A stretch of 64,000 nt of DNA from Ahrensia sp. (GCA_002706335.1 PAKZ01000031.1:124001-188000); one strand, 5' to 3'; shown: positions 27,293 through 36,064, counted from the first letter of the stretch. Notes: generated from the sequence alone by a model not told the origin. Numbers and translations: made by a program.

Positions 27293-27719
27293 GACCGAGA
27301 ATGATGGTGCGATAACCGCTGCCGATCAAAGCTTCGACGAATTGGATAAGGCCCTCGCTGAAGGCGATTCGTTGCGCGCTGCGCAGGTTCTGAGGAACGG
27401 TGATTGCGATCCCCGAGATGCACTACTTCTCCTCGCCGACTATCTCGATCCCCAAGAGTATCCTGTGGCGTTGATACCTGGGAAGCTTGTCCTTCAAAGG
27501 CGGAGCAAAGGAAGACCGCCGCGAACTCAGATACAACGGACGCGAATCCTAGCCACGAAGTGGGCGGTCGATGAAGAGCAGCGTCATCCGAAGGTTGAAC
27601 CCGAAAAGTGGCCGAATGGAAAACCGCGGGGGGTCGCTATTGAGGATGTCGCGGTCCGCAAAAAACGCAGCATCAGTTCGATCAAGGCCGATTTGGCCGC
27701 AGCCACCAAGAAGGGATGA
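27282..27719 (+). CDS. Hypothetical protein downstream of the integrase
   Basis: A 145-residue charged protein whose ATG lies inside the 3' end of the integrase gene (11-base overlap), suggesting one transcript. It has an acidic N-terminus (ENDGAITAADQSFDELDKAL), a basic middle (QRRSKGRPPRTQIQRTRIL) and a Lys-rich C-terminus (AVRKKRSISSIKADLAAATKKG). The last 40 residues could form a small helix-turn-helix, but no family is recognised. Such genes often accompany integrases of genomic islands. Confidence 0.7.
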   Translation: MANETENDGAITAADQSFDELDKALAEGDSLRAAQVLRNGDCDPRDALLLLADYLDPQEYPVALIPGKLVLQRRSKGRPPRTQIQRTRILATKWAVDEEQRHPKVEPEKWPNGKPRGVAIEDVAVRKKRSISSIKADLAAATKKG

Positions 27720-27829
27720 CGGGAAGCCAGATAATTAGCCGAATATTTTGGCTATCTTCCCGCGTGACAATGCACCGCTATGAGCGACAATCTCCTGCGA
27801 TCAACGCGCAGATATCAGGAGGTTCAGCC

Positions 27830-28039
27830 ATGCCCGGCGCGGACAGACTCATTTCAACACGAGAGGCCGCTGAGGTGCTTGGCGTAAGCAGCTCATATTT
27901 GGCCAAGAGCCGCCTGACCGGAGAAGGACCGCGCTTCATCAAGATCGGAGCACGGGTACTCTACCGCCCAAGCGATCTGGACGCTTGGCTATCTGAGCGA
28001 TCCCGCTCCTCAACTGCGGAATATGACGCGGCAAGCTGA
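27830..28039 (+). CDS. AlpA/excisionase-like helix-turn-helix protein
   Basis: A 69-residue DNA-binding protein: LISTREAAEVLGVSSSYLAKSRLTGEGPRFIKIGARVLYRPSDLDAWLSER in fragments is the winged helix of the AlpA/MerR-like HTH_17 family. Island proteins of this type act as excisionase or activate the integrase. The ATG at 27830 has an excellent site (CAGGAGG at 27816-27822). It lies two genes after the integrase and before the replication-like gene. Confidence 0.88.
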   Translation: MPGADRLISTREAAEVLGVSSSYLAKSRLTGEGPRFIKIGARVLYRPSDLDAWLSERSRSSTAEYDAAS

Positions 28040-28067
28040 GCGCGTCTCGCAGAATTCCTTTTGAAAA

Positions 28068-28105
28068 GCCAATGACGCGGACGAGTCCGCCGGCGAAGCA
28101 TTGGC
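28068..28105. repeat. Nested inverted repeats upstream of the replication-like gene
   Basis: The outer arms are GCCAATG (28068-28074) and CATTGGC (28099-28105). Inside is GCGGA-CGAG-TCCGC (28077-28090), a perfect stem with a 4-base loop. It sits 57 bases before the ATG of the initiator-like gene. It could be an origin, a binding site or a transcript hairpin; there is no T-tract. Confidence 0.55.
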
Positions 28106-28162
28106 GAAATCCGCTCCCTGCCATTCCCTCTTAAAGCCGACGTCCAATCAAAGAGAGAAACA

Positions 28163-29059
28163 ATGCTAGAGAAGACAGAACCTACCATCACATCGAATAT
28201 TAAAGTTGACCGTCTAACAATTTGCATGACGGTCAGCGAAGAAAGTACCGCACAATCGGTTTCGAGCCTGCTCAGCGACAACATAACTAAGGAACCTGGG
28301 GTCTCGACAAAGCCAGGCGGGCTTTACAAAGTCCGGGCCACTATTACGCTTCCCCAGCAATTACCCAATCTGAAGCCGGCAAAGATATTGATTGAAGCTG
28401 GCCCAAAAGTCGGGAATCGCCCTTCGTTCCGACTGGATTTCAATCCCGCGAACCTCGACGGTGAAGCTTGGACGTGTCTCTACGGGTTTATGCAAAGCCA
28501 CTTCGATCCATCTCCGGAGGCGTTCTTCAAGAACGGCAAATGCACCCGTATCGACCTTGCGGTCGACCACGTCGGTTTGCGCCTAGAAGATGTGATTGTG
28601 CGCACCATCGGAAAGAAGAAAATCGGCGTTTACAGCGATCAGTATGGGAGACCTCAAACCGCCTATTTGGGGGCACCGACCGGAAAGAACCGTCTTGTAG
28701 CCTATGACAAACACGACAAGGCCACCGACCAAACCAATCTCCGCATAGAATGCCGCGTGAACCCTGGCCTCATTGGCAAGAACCTCCACACGCTCAAAAA
28801 TCCGTTCGCCCAGGTTGAACTGTATCCCGTCAGCGCCATTAGCGAGGCGATGCTTGGTTTCAACCCAACAATTTTCGCGGACTCCGCGAGGGTGCGGGGC
28901 GTCAGCCGCGCCGTGAAATTACTCTCTCCCAAACGGCAGGCGTTGGTCGAACTCAAGCTTCAAGGCAGCTCGGCGTTGATGCTGGATTACGAGGCTTTGT
29001 GGGAGGACTTCCCTTCGGCACTGAACCAGTCGGGCTTCTTCGACGGCCTCCCTTCGTGA
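28163..29059 (+). CDS. Replication initiation-like protein (Rep_trans/phage-type)
   Basis: A 298-residue protein. The segment FKNGKCTRIDLAVDHVGLRLEDV, followed by YDKHDKATDQTNLRIECRVNPGL, resembles the rolling-circle replication initiators of the Rep_trans/phage initiation factor group, in which an R-x-D-x-A-x-D strand and a YDK...RxE strand recur. The catalytic Tyr expected near the C-terminus is not clearly assigned. The start ATG at 28163 follows AAGAGAGAAAC. It may allow the excised island to replicate like a small plasmid. The function is inferred from local motifs only. Confidence 0.6.
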   Translation: MLEKTEPTITSNIKVDRLTICMTVSEESTAQSVSSLLSDNITKEPGVSTKPGGLYKVRATITLPQQLPNLKPAKILIEAGPKVGNRPSFRLDFNPANLDGEAWTCLYGFMQSHFDPSPEAFFKNGKCTRIDLAVDHVGLRLEDVIVRTIGKKKIGVYSDQYGRPQTAYLGAPTGKNRLVAYDKHDKATDQTNLRIECRVNPGLIGKNLHTLKNPFAQVELYPVSAISEAMLGFNPTIFADSARVRGVSRAVKLLSPKRQALVELKLQGSSALMLDYEALWEDFPSALNQSGFFDGLPS

Positions 29060-29101
29060 TCATAATTGCTTACCTGTGACACTCGGTGGGGACGATGCCC
29101 A

Positions 29102-29311
29102 ATGTACCTAAAACGAAACGAAAAAATGTCTGTCGAAGAAGTCGCGGAGCTGTTTTCAGTTTCGGTTAGAACAATCCGAAGGTGGCAAGCGAAAGGGCTG
29201 CTGCCGGAAACGCGATATCGGACCGGGCGACAGGCTCTGTACGCAAAGGCCGACATCCTGCGTATCGCCGCAGAGCTGGGTAATGATACCAACGGCAACG
29301 ACGCTCCCTAG
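29102..29311 (+). CDS. MerR-like helix-turn-helix protein
   Basis: A 69-residue protein: MSVEEVAELFSVSVRTIRRWQAKGLLPETRYRTGRQALYAKADILRIAAELG in pieces is a winged helix of the MerR/HTH_17 type without an effector domain. The ATG at 29102 has GGTGGGG 9-15 bases upstream; an in-frame TTG at 29066 is less likely. It sits between the replication-like gene and a gene of unknown type and may be a second island regulator. Confidence 0.75.
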   Translation: MYLKRNEKMSVEEVAELFSVSVRTIRRWQAKGLLPETRYRTGRQALYAKADILRIAAELGNDTNGNDAP

Positions 29312-29512
29312 CCCTTTAATATGTCTCCAATCATTTCGGGGGACAGCATCGAGGACATTCGAAATGGGTCCTATTCAGAACCCGGTCTCAGGTTAACCCT
29401 CGCGCCAAAAAACCTCCGGTAGCGAAATAATTTAAGGTCGGTAACCAGAACTTGTTCTACGCTGTTATGTGGGAACGAAGTCTCGCTTCCTCCGTGGAAA
29501 TATGGAGGGATA

Positions 29513-30616
29513 ATGACCGACACGAGACAAGTCCGTTCGCCGCGCCAGGGTGAGCTTTTCGCCGCCAATCTGTCCCTAAGCTCGCCTTCGCCCTATCCCG
29601 TCTCTCCATATGTGGCGATGGCCATTTTGCAGAAGGCAATCCGGCGGGGCGAACCTGAAACCGCGCTGCGCGCAGCCGCGACCTTGCTGGATCAAGAGCC
29701 GGCCCGGCTCTGGCGGAGATTGGCCGGCATCTGCTTCGAGGATATTGGTCTCGGAAGCCTGGAGACAATCTCCGGCGTTATATCTGCCATCGGTGCGCGG
29801 GAGCGGAGGCGTCAATTCGGCGACGACTGGAGTGCGGCTGCCGCATTCATCGTATCGATGTGCGTCGCTCCGAAAGATCGTGGCGCTGATGATCTGCTCA
29901 TCACCGTCGGCAATCACCCGGAAATGAAAACGGCTCGCGCCGAGTTGCGGCGTGAAATGCCTGACAAGCAGTTGATGCGCATCAGTGAATGGGGGGCTGT
30001 TCTCAACCGTGCCTCCGCCATCGTCAATCTGATGGAGCAGAACCGCTATGGTCGGCCAAATAGCAGTCCGGCACAAGTCAGCCCCAACGCGATCTGGTCG
30101 GCGCTGTCATGCTCCGGCTGTGCCCCTGATCTCATCGAGGTTTGTAAAGCGGGGTACCGAAAGACGGGCGAGACATTGCCTATGCTGGTAGCCGAGTTGG
30201 CTCGTAATGAACCCGGTGGCAGCCTTGCGCCGGTGGCGTATGCCGACGATCCAGACCTGACGGAAACCGTCTTGCTGCCGAATGGCGTCCCTGCCTACGC
30301 CTACGACATGTTCAGTCGCGAGGGGCTGGCGGTTCTTGACCGCTTTCTGAAATCCCGATGCGAAACGGCCCGCATGCTGACTGATGCTATCGGTCCCGCT
30401 CAGCGCCGGAAGGTGTTGGGTGGCCTGCTGTTCCGTGTTGAAAGCGGTCTGGTTCGGCGGCGGCGGCAAGCCGTGATTTCGCTCAAGCTCAAAACGCTCG
30501 CCGACGAGGGCTTCACGTCATCGGTGCCGTTCGATGCGGTGTCCGCTGCAAAGGCGCTGCGGGCAGACCTGCCCCTGTTGGATGACTTGCGGGCGAGAGC
30601 GGTTTTACGAAATTGA
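29513..30616 (+). CDS. RarA/MgsA C-terminal-like protein lacking the AAA+ domain
   Basis: A 367-residue protein. Residues about 27-125 read like the collar domain of RarA/MgsA (the clamp-loader-related ATPase at stalled forks): SPYVAMAILQKAIRRGEPETALRAAATLL, then LWRRLAGICFEDIGLGSLETISG and FIVSMCVAPKDRGADDLLI. In RarA this part follows an AAA+ module; here there is no Walker motif at all. The C-terminal 150 residues (NGVPAYAYDMFSREGLAVLDRFL and on) also resemble the RarA C-terminus loosely. The ATG has TGGAGGG upstream. It is 47 bases from the nuclease-like gene, so they are probably a pair. Confidence 0.65.
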   Translation: MTDTRQVRSPRQGELFAANLSLSSPSPYPVSPYVAMAILQKAIRRGEPETALRAAATLLDQEPARLWRRLAGICFEDIGLGSLETISGVISAIGARERRRQFGDDWSAAAAFIVSMCVAPKDRGADDLLITVGNHPEMKTARAELRREMPDKQLMRISEWGAVLNRASAIVNLMEQNRYGRPNSSPAQVSPNAIWSALSCSGCAPDLIEVCKAGYRKTGETLPMLVAELARNEPGGSLAPVAYADDPDLTETVLLPNGVPAYAYDMFSREGLAVLDRFLKSRCETARMLTDAIGPAQRRKVLGGLLFRVESGLVRRRRQAVISLKLKTLADEGFTSSVPFDAVSAAKALRADLPLLDDLRARAVLRN

Positions 30617-30663
30617 TACTGCCTCGGGCCAATCTGTCCCTTCTGGAATAGCGGGACAGTCAT

Positions 30664-31548
30664 ATGGGGCACGTCTATCGCGAAAAATCACTTCAACTTG
30701 CAGCCGTCGATTGGATGGCGCGGGAATGGGGTTATGATGAACTCGCCGGAGATGTCGAAGCGACGGGCGACCGTATGGACAGTATCGGCCTTCTGGCCGA
30801 GCCCGTCATCGCCATCGAGGTCAAACCCTCCGTTCGCGGTGGAATGGTTTGGTTTCAGCCGGACCGATCCGGCTCCCTAGAGGCCAAGATCGCATCGACC
30901 GTTGGCGGGGTTTATCGCGGCGAGGCCGGCCATCAACTCGATATCATCCGTGGACATTGGGACAGCGCGAAAGCGCCTGAGATAGCAATCTTGGCCGGCG
31001 GCTACACGGAGACCGGCTTCGGCGAGCTGCGCGCCATGTTGGAGCAACGAGGCTCGGAATGGTGCTTCAATTCTCGCATCTGGGAATGGACCGGCGAATG
31101 CATCGAGACGCTGTTCCGCTTTGATCAAGCTGCTCCGAGGGGCGATTGGGCCGACATAGACGTGCCAACGCTCATCGGAAAGCAGAGGAGGTCCGCACCT
31201 CCTTCCATCGATGACCTTCACCGGCTTGCCCGAGAGGGAGGTCATTCGGAGACTTTCTCGGCCTTCTTGTCGCTCGCGGCGGCGAAAGGATACCGCATGC
31301 AGCGCCGACCGAGCGGCATAGCTCTTTCCGGCCCGCGTGACGCCGGACTGGCGGTCTCGCTCTTCCTAACTGACATCGATCAGCAGCATGGAATTAACGC
31401 AGGCATCGATGCGGCACGGATAGACGGCGTGGATGAGCAAGGGCTGCCCGGTATCCATGCACCTCGCGCCGGCCACCTCAACACCAACCGTTATTTTGGC
31501 TCACCGGATGCCGTCGCCGATCTGTTCGCCCGGCTACGGCCTGCGTGA
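30664..31548 (+). CDS. Protein with putative PD-(D/E)XK nuclease-like N-terminus
   Basis: A 294-residue protein. The N-terminal 60 residues follow the restriction-endonuclease-like pattern: a helix with KSLQLAAVDWMAREWGYDEL, Asp39 in DRMDSIGLL and the E-x-K pair Glu52-Val-Lys54 in VIAIEVKPS. The middle region includes HQLDIIRGHWDSAKAPEIAILAGG, and the C-terminal third includes SLAAAKGYRMQRRPSGIALSGP. I do not recognise a named family. It follows the RarA-C-like gene closely in the same direction, so it is a likely partner. Confidence 0.55.
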   Translation: MGHVYREKSLQLAAVDWMAREWGYDELAGDVEATGDRMDSIGLLAEPVIAIEVKPSVRGGMVWFQPDRSGSLEAKIASTVGGVYRGEAGHQLDIIRGHWDSAKAPEIAILAGGYTETGFGELRAMLEQRGSEWCFNSRIWEWTGECIETLFRFDQAAPRGDWADIDVPTLIGKQRRSAPPSIDDLHRLAREGGHSETFSAFLSLAAAKGYRMQRRPSGIALSGPRDAGLAVSLFLTDIDQQHGINAGIDAARIDGVDEQGLPGIHAPRAGHLNTNRYFGSPDAVADLFARLRPA

Positions 31549-31754
31549 GCGCCCGGACAATTCGCGAAGGGATGATTGAATTGCATCGCACAGCCACGCC
31601 TCTGCTCGTTTCCGGGACCGCCCATTCCGCCGAAATACTGGGCGACCGGCTGGGTATCGCCGTTTTGACTCGTGTAAGTAGGGACATCTCGAAAGCGAGC
31701 GCGATTCCACTCAGAGAATTGAAACGGAAATGGCAACTGGTCCCTTTCGATTAA
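31545..31754 (+). CDS. Possible small protein, weak
   Basis: A 69-residue frame that starts with GTG in a 4-base overlap with the preceding stop (GTGA), the form of translational coupling. It reads RTIREGMIELHRTATPLL...GDRLGIAVLTRV, without a known domain, and its last 44 bases overlap the 3' end of the convergent SIR2 gene. It may be a real coupled partner or chance. Confidence 0.3.
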   Translation: MSARTIREGMIELHRTATPLLVSGTAHSAEILGDRLGIAVLTRVSRDISKASAIPLRELKRKWQLVPFD

Positions 31755-34700
31755 ACCGTACTTGGAACCGCACGTTGGCACCGATGGTCAAATCCTCGAA
31801 TTCTCCCTGAGCAATATTCGACTTGTGGGAAAAAATCTCTCTTGGATATGCGCCAAGACGGATAAAAAACATGTGCCCTGAGATTGATTGAACATATCCC
31901 GACTGTTCCGGAATTCGGTTCGTGAAAGGGCTTTCTCTGTTGGCAACCTGACGGAACGACTGGGGTGCCTTGGCATCGATCTCATCGAACAAATCAGCGG
32001 CTTTCGCCATTTCTCCGCGAACGAATAGGAACTGCGCTAGGTCAAATCGCGCCTCATAGTTTCCATCGCCGGTGGAGTAAGCCCGGCGCAGGTGGGTCTC
32101 GATCTGATCGTCGCTGCCGACTCCTTCAGTGAGGTAATGTCGCGCCAACTCTGAATGCACATTCTTATCGTCGGGATTGCTAGCCAGTGTGTCCGTCAAT
32201 ACCTTCAATGCGTCTTCCGGGCTTTTGCGGGTACGATAGATGCGGGCTACCCGTATTGCCGCACCTGAGCCTTTGGGATTCAATCTAAGCGCCTTTTCCA
32301 ATGCACGGAGTGCGCGTTCCTCCTGGTCGATCACTTCACGAAAGCGAGCCTCAACCTGAACGATATCAGCATCGTCGGGGAACTGTTGGTTCGCGAGACG
32401 AATGCGATTTTCGGTCTCTTTCACTTTTTCCGCGAAAAACATCACATCGTGTTCCGGCGTGTCGTTGTTCAAGTCGCGATTAAGTTCCGAAAGTTCGTCG
32501 ACCAGCAACTTACACCGGCTCGAAACCGCAAAGCGGCTACTGGACGGCAACGAGTTCAAACGCTCGCGGGCGCGTCTTCGAAGCTGATCCTTCAATAGAG
32601 CCGAATCGACCTTCGTTGCGCGTATGCGGTCAATCTCAGCTTGCGAGTGGATTACGGCAGTGTTCTTTGGCTCGATTTCATGGGCCAGGTTCGCGTGTCG
32701 TTCAGCTTCATCAAGCGATCCGTGGGGGTGATGAAGCTCAAATAGCGCCCATTGTTGATAGAGAAACGCTTGCTTCGGGGCTACGGCGATTGCGGCTTCG
32801 TAAATATGCCGGCCAGGCTGCGGTTCGGAAAAAGTATCAGCAAGCGCCCTGCCTTTGGTCATTTGTTCGAGAGCACGGGCGTCCGATGTGTAGCCGAAAT
32901 CTAAGCCGGAAATCAGCCGCGCAAACTGTTCGGCCTTTTCGTTATCTGTGGGGCAGGCCTGACGAAAGACAAGCCGTGCAATCCGGGCGTGGCGGGTCCT
33001 GTAACTGTAGTCACCTGAGTATCTGTCGGTCTCGGCGCGGACAATATTCTTAAGAGGAGAGAAGAACTTTTCCTGATAATCCGCAAAAGTGATCCCCGAA
33101 ATACGCGATATCGTACCGGCCCGTGCGCCAACAGCGTATTGATGCATCGTCGAAATATCGAGGTACAGCTGCCGGGCTTGCTCGGGACTTATACGCTGAT
33201 GCTCTAGCCTAAGGACTTCCTCAAAGGGCTTGCCTTGCGTCAGCTGGTGAAGGGCGACCAACAGTTGCCGTTCCGCAACCGACTCGAATTGACGTATGCG
33301 CTCGTCACGTGTTTCACTCGCCAAAAGCCCGAGGCAGCCGTGTTTTTCGAGCAAGTCAATGAGGCCATTGATTTCCTTGCGAGAGAGATACCGCACTTTC
33401 AGTTCCGGCCCCGGAAATTCATTTTCGAGCGCACCGCAATAGGTATGCCAGTCCGCATCCCGTTCGGCTCCGACGACAACTAGTGGAAGCTTTGCCCCGC
33501 GTGCCGCCCTTAAGAGCGTCAGCAGTCGGTCGACGTGAAGGCCGACATCATCCACGAACAGGTAGATCGTTCTGCCGGTAAGTTCATGAAGTTCCACAAA
33601 AACATCTGGGCGCAATGCGCCATCATCGTTGAACCAAAGGACTAGGGCGTCGGAGGCTGTTGCCGCCTCGTAGGCGGATCGCTTAAGCGCAATGGTCTTT
33701 CCCGATCCGGCAGGTCCCTTTGCCGTGATCACTACCGGACCACTTGGGGCTTCATTCTCCAGGATGGCTTTAAAAAGAATATCTTCCTCAACTTGCCGAC
33801 GCACATCGAGCCTGTCGATGATCGCACCCCAGCCGGTATCGTACCCGGAATAGAATTGTTCGGGGCTTTGATGATCGAACGGCATCTCTGCGTGCACGAA
33901 AGTAAGATCATCGCGCAATGAGCGGTTAGTACGGTCAGACTCGAGCGTCTGTGTCTTGTAGAAGCGCCTGATCGGAAATTCCGCAACGTCTGCCGGCTGA
34001 CGCAGTCGACGAAACAGCGGCGGTACAGCGTTATCGAGCGCCGCCATGAAGTCTCCGAAATAGGCCTTGATTAGTTCGACATTCTTAGTCGCCCAAAACG
34101 CGATATCCTCGTCTTCGGCGTTGGGGGTCACCATGTACCATCTTGGTCGGCGATCAGGGCCAAGATTGTAAATGAGATCCCGAATGTGGGCGTCATCGAG
34201 TCTGTATCCGACGAATATGAAGGTGTGCTCGAATGCCATGTCCTTCAAACGAAGGAAAAGCCGCGTGCGATTCTTTGAGTATGTCGAATAAACCTCTCTC
34301 GAAAGAACCGGCGGAATGTCGCCGTCGTGGATATGATTGAGGCAACCGTGGAGTTTAAGGTAAGGGACAGGATTTGGAAATTCACGTAAGCGGTCGTCGA
34401 TGGGTTCATCATCTTTAACGAACGCTACAGGTTGTTGGACTTTGTTCGTTACTTCTCTGTAGGCTTCTTCAACAATTGTGTCGTAATTCGTCGTGGCGAT
34501 TGCTCGCCAACTGAAGGTTGGAATCAGCTTGTGAGCGCCCTGTGGTGTGAAGCCACTAAATGCTTTGCGAACTTCCTCATAGACTTGGGGCCCAGAACCG
34601 GTCGTCGCAATTGCCATCTCGGCGACACCCATGACGTCCCGATTGGGCATCGGCTTCCCAAAGAAGCGACTTGCTAGAATGTCACGGAGCTGATCCGCGT

Positions 34701-34833
34701 CGGGCGGAGTCTCTCCATTCGAGTTTTTAGCCTCTTTCGATGCGCCCGCCCCAAGAAAGAGAACGCATCTTTGACCCTTAACAGCTTCAATCAGGGGGCC
34801 CGAAAGGGCAACTTGTTTCTGTTTCTCGGCCAT
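31711..34833 (-). CDS. SIR2 domain / P-loop NTPase / repeat protein with cold-shock-like C-terminus
   Basis: A 1040-residue multidomain protein, probably an antiphage NADase. Residues about 20-270 are a SIR2 (sirtuin-like) domain: FLGAGAS (26-32), TTNYDTIVEEA (114-124) and KLHGCLNH (160-167), the last with the catalytic-type His. Residues about 345-560 carry a P-loop NTPase with Walker A GPAGSGKT (373-380) and Walker B LFVDDVG (425-431). Residues about 680-970 look like helical TPR-type repeats (LYQQWALFELHHPHGSLDEAERHA; EERALRALEKALRLNPKGSG). The last 62 residues resemble a cold-shock OB fold (GHMFFI, IFSHKSNI, LTIGANVRFQV, KGPVAISV). This organisation fits a STAND-like immune ATPase with a nucleic-acid-binding tail. 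It is transcribed opposite to its neighbours. Confidence 0.85.
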   Translation of the reverse strand: MAEKQKQVALSGPLIEAVKGQRCVLFLGAGASKEAKNSNGETPPDADQLRDILASRFFGKPMPNRDVMGVAEMAIATTGSGPQVYEEVRKAFSGFTPQGAHKLIPTFSWRAIATTNYDTIVEEAYREVTNKVQQPVAFVKDDEPIDDRLREFPNPVPYLKLHGCLNHIHDGDIPPVLSREVYSTYSKNRTRLFLRLKDMAFEHTFIFVGYRLDDAHIRDLIYNLGPDRRPRWYMVTPNAEDEDIAFWATKNVELIKAYFGDFMAALDNAVPPLFRRLRQPADVAEFPIRRFYKTQTLESDRTNRSLRDDLTFVHAEMPFDHQSPEQFYSGYDTGWGAIIDRLDVRRQVEEDILFKAILENEAPSGPVVITAKGPAGSGKTIALKRSAYEAATASDALVLWFNDDGALRPDVFVELHELTGRTIYLFVDDVGLHVDRLLTLLRAARGAKLPLVVVGAERDADWHTYCGALENEFPGPELKVRYLSRKEINGLIDLLEKHGCLGLLASETRDERIRQFESVAERQLLVALHQLTQGKPFEEVLRLEHQRISPEQARQLYLDISTMHQYAVGARAGTISRISGITFADYQEKFFSPLKNIVRAETDRYSGDYSYRTRHARIARLVFRQACPTDNEKAEQFARLISGLDFGYTSDARALEQMTKGRALADTFSEPQPGRHIYEAAIAVAPKQAFLYQQWALFELHHPHGSLDEAERHANLAHEIEPKNTAVIHSQAEIDRIRATKVDSALLKDQLRRRARERLNSLPSSSRFAVSSRCKLLVDELSELNRDLNNDTPEHDVMFFAEKVKETENRIRLANQQFPDDADIVQVEARFREVIDQEERALRALEKALRLNPKGSGAAIRVARIYRTRKSPEDALKVLTDTLASNPDDKNVHSELARHYLTEGVGSDDQIETHLRRAYSTGDGNYEARFDLAQFLFVRGEMAKAADLFDEIDAKAPQSFRQVANRESPFTNRIPEQSGYVQSISGHMFFIRLGAYPREIFSHKSNIAQGEFEDLTIGANVRFQVRFNRKGPVAISVSIL

Positions 34834-35059
34834 ACAGTCCCCATCATGATCTGCCGTTTAGACGACTCTCTTAACATCTGCTTTGTGCACGCGGGCGACA
34901 TAAGGTCTTAAATCAAGGCGTCGAATAGTGTTTTTCGCACTGCAAGAGGGCCTTGACTAAGGGCTAACCACCACTTCCGGAAGTCTATGTTTACGCCTTT
35001 CTTCGTTTGACGATAGCGGATCTGTCCTGCGTGCTCGATGCAAATTGTGGAGAGACAAA
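34834..35059. promoter_or_regulatory. Divergent promoter region of the SIR2 gene and the second recombinase
   Basis: 226 bases between divergent genes. It contains a perfect 12-bp palindrome ACTTCCGGAAGT (34973-34984), a possible operator, and an AGTG-N7-CACT pair (34927-34941). No further gene is seen. Confidence 0.4.
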
Positions 35060-36064
35060 ATGGATAAGACCACCCTTGAATGTGAAGCGGAAAATCTAAC
35101 GGCCGATAATTCCGCCTTATCGGGCCTCAGAAGCGGGACGCAGCCGACGAATCGTGCAATTGCGGAGGTGTTCGCGCCGGGTGATAAGTTTGCCTGCTAT
35201 CTGGAGTACGCGATCAGTCCTGCGACACACAATGCCATTCGGTCCGACCTTAAGCAGTTTTATCAATGGGGCGGAACGATCCCGGCGACACCGGTGACAA
35301 TCGCCACCTATCTCGCAGATCATGCCACGAGCCTCTCGATAGCCACGCTCAAGCGGCGGCTCTCTTCGATCTCGCAGGCGCATCTATCAGCTGGCCACAA
35401 ATCACCGACCGCTGATCCACTCGTTCGGCGGACGATGCAGGGCATCCGGCGAATTCACGGAAAGCCTCAGAAGCAGGCCAAACCGCTGGCCGTTACCGAG
35501 ATTGCCACCATCGTCCGCGCCATACCGCGTGATCTGACCGGCCAGCGCGACCGCGCTCTTATCCTGCTCGGCTTCGCGGGAGCATTACGCCGATCTGAGC
35601 TGGTCGGCCTCGATGTGCGGGATTTGGCGTTCACAGCAGCCGGTATACGAATTGTCATTCGGCGCTCGAAAACCGACCCCTATGGCGAGGGGCGTATCGT
35701 GGACGTGCCTGCCAGTGACGAGCTGACCTGTCCCGTCGCGGCGGTCCGGGGATGGCTGGAAGGTGCCGCTATCTTTAAAGGGCCGCTATTCAGGTCCATC
35801 GACCGGCACGGCAATCTTGGATCGTCCGCGTTGACAGGTCATGCCGTCGCCAACATTCTGAAACGACGCGCCGAGGCTGTCGGCATCGATCCGAAATCCA
35901 TATCGGGCCATAGCTTGCGAGCGGGATACGCAACGAGTGCCGCCATCGCTGGTCATACTGCGTGGGCGATACGGCAACAGACCGGCCATCGTTCGGATGA
36001 AATGGTCGCCCGATATGTGCGCCTCGCTGGCAATGAGGAACAGGCCCGGCCTCCGCTGTTATGA
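35060..36064 (+). CDS. Second tyrosine recombinase/integrase
   Basis: A 334-residue recombinase. The N-terminal core-binding part is QWGGTIPATPVTIATYLADHA; the catalytic residues are Arg in AGALRRSELVGL, Lys in RRSKTDPYGEG, His/Arg in SGHSLRAGYAT, His in TGHRSDEM and Tyr in ARYVRLAG. All five main active-site groups are visible, so it is probably active. GGAGAG lies 6-11 bases before the ATG at 35060. Unlike the first integrase it is not beside an att repeat; no second pair of direct repeats was found around it, so its target is unknown. Confidence 0.9.
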   Translation: MDKTTLECEAENLTADNSALSGLRSGTQPTNRAIAEVFAPGDKFACYLEYAISPATHNAIRSDLKQFYQWGGTIPATPVTIATYLADHATSLSIATLKRRLSSISQAHLSAGHKSPTADPLVRRTMQGIRRIHGKPQKQAKPLAVTEIATIVRAIPRDLTGQRDRALILLGFAGALRRSELVGLDVRDLAFTAAGIRIVIRRSKTDPYGEGRIVDVPASDELTCPVAAVRGWLEGAAIFKGPLFRSIDRHGNLGSSALTGHAVANILKRRAEAVGIDPKSISGHSLRAGYATSAAIAGHTAWAIRQQTGHRSDEMVARYVRLAGNEEQARPPLL

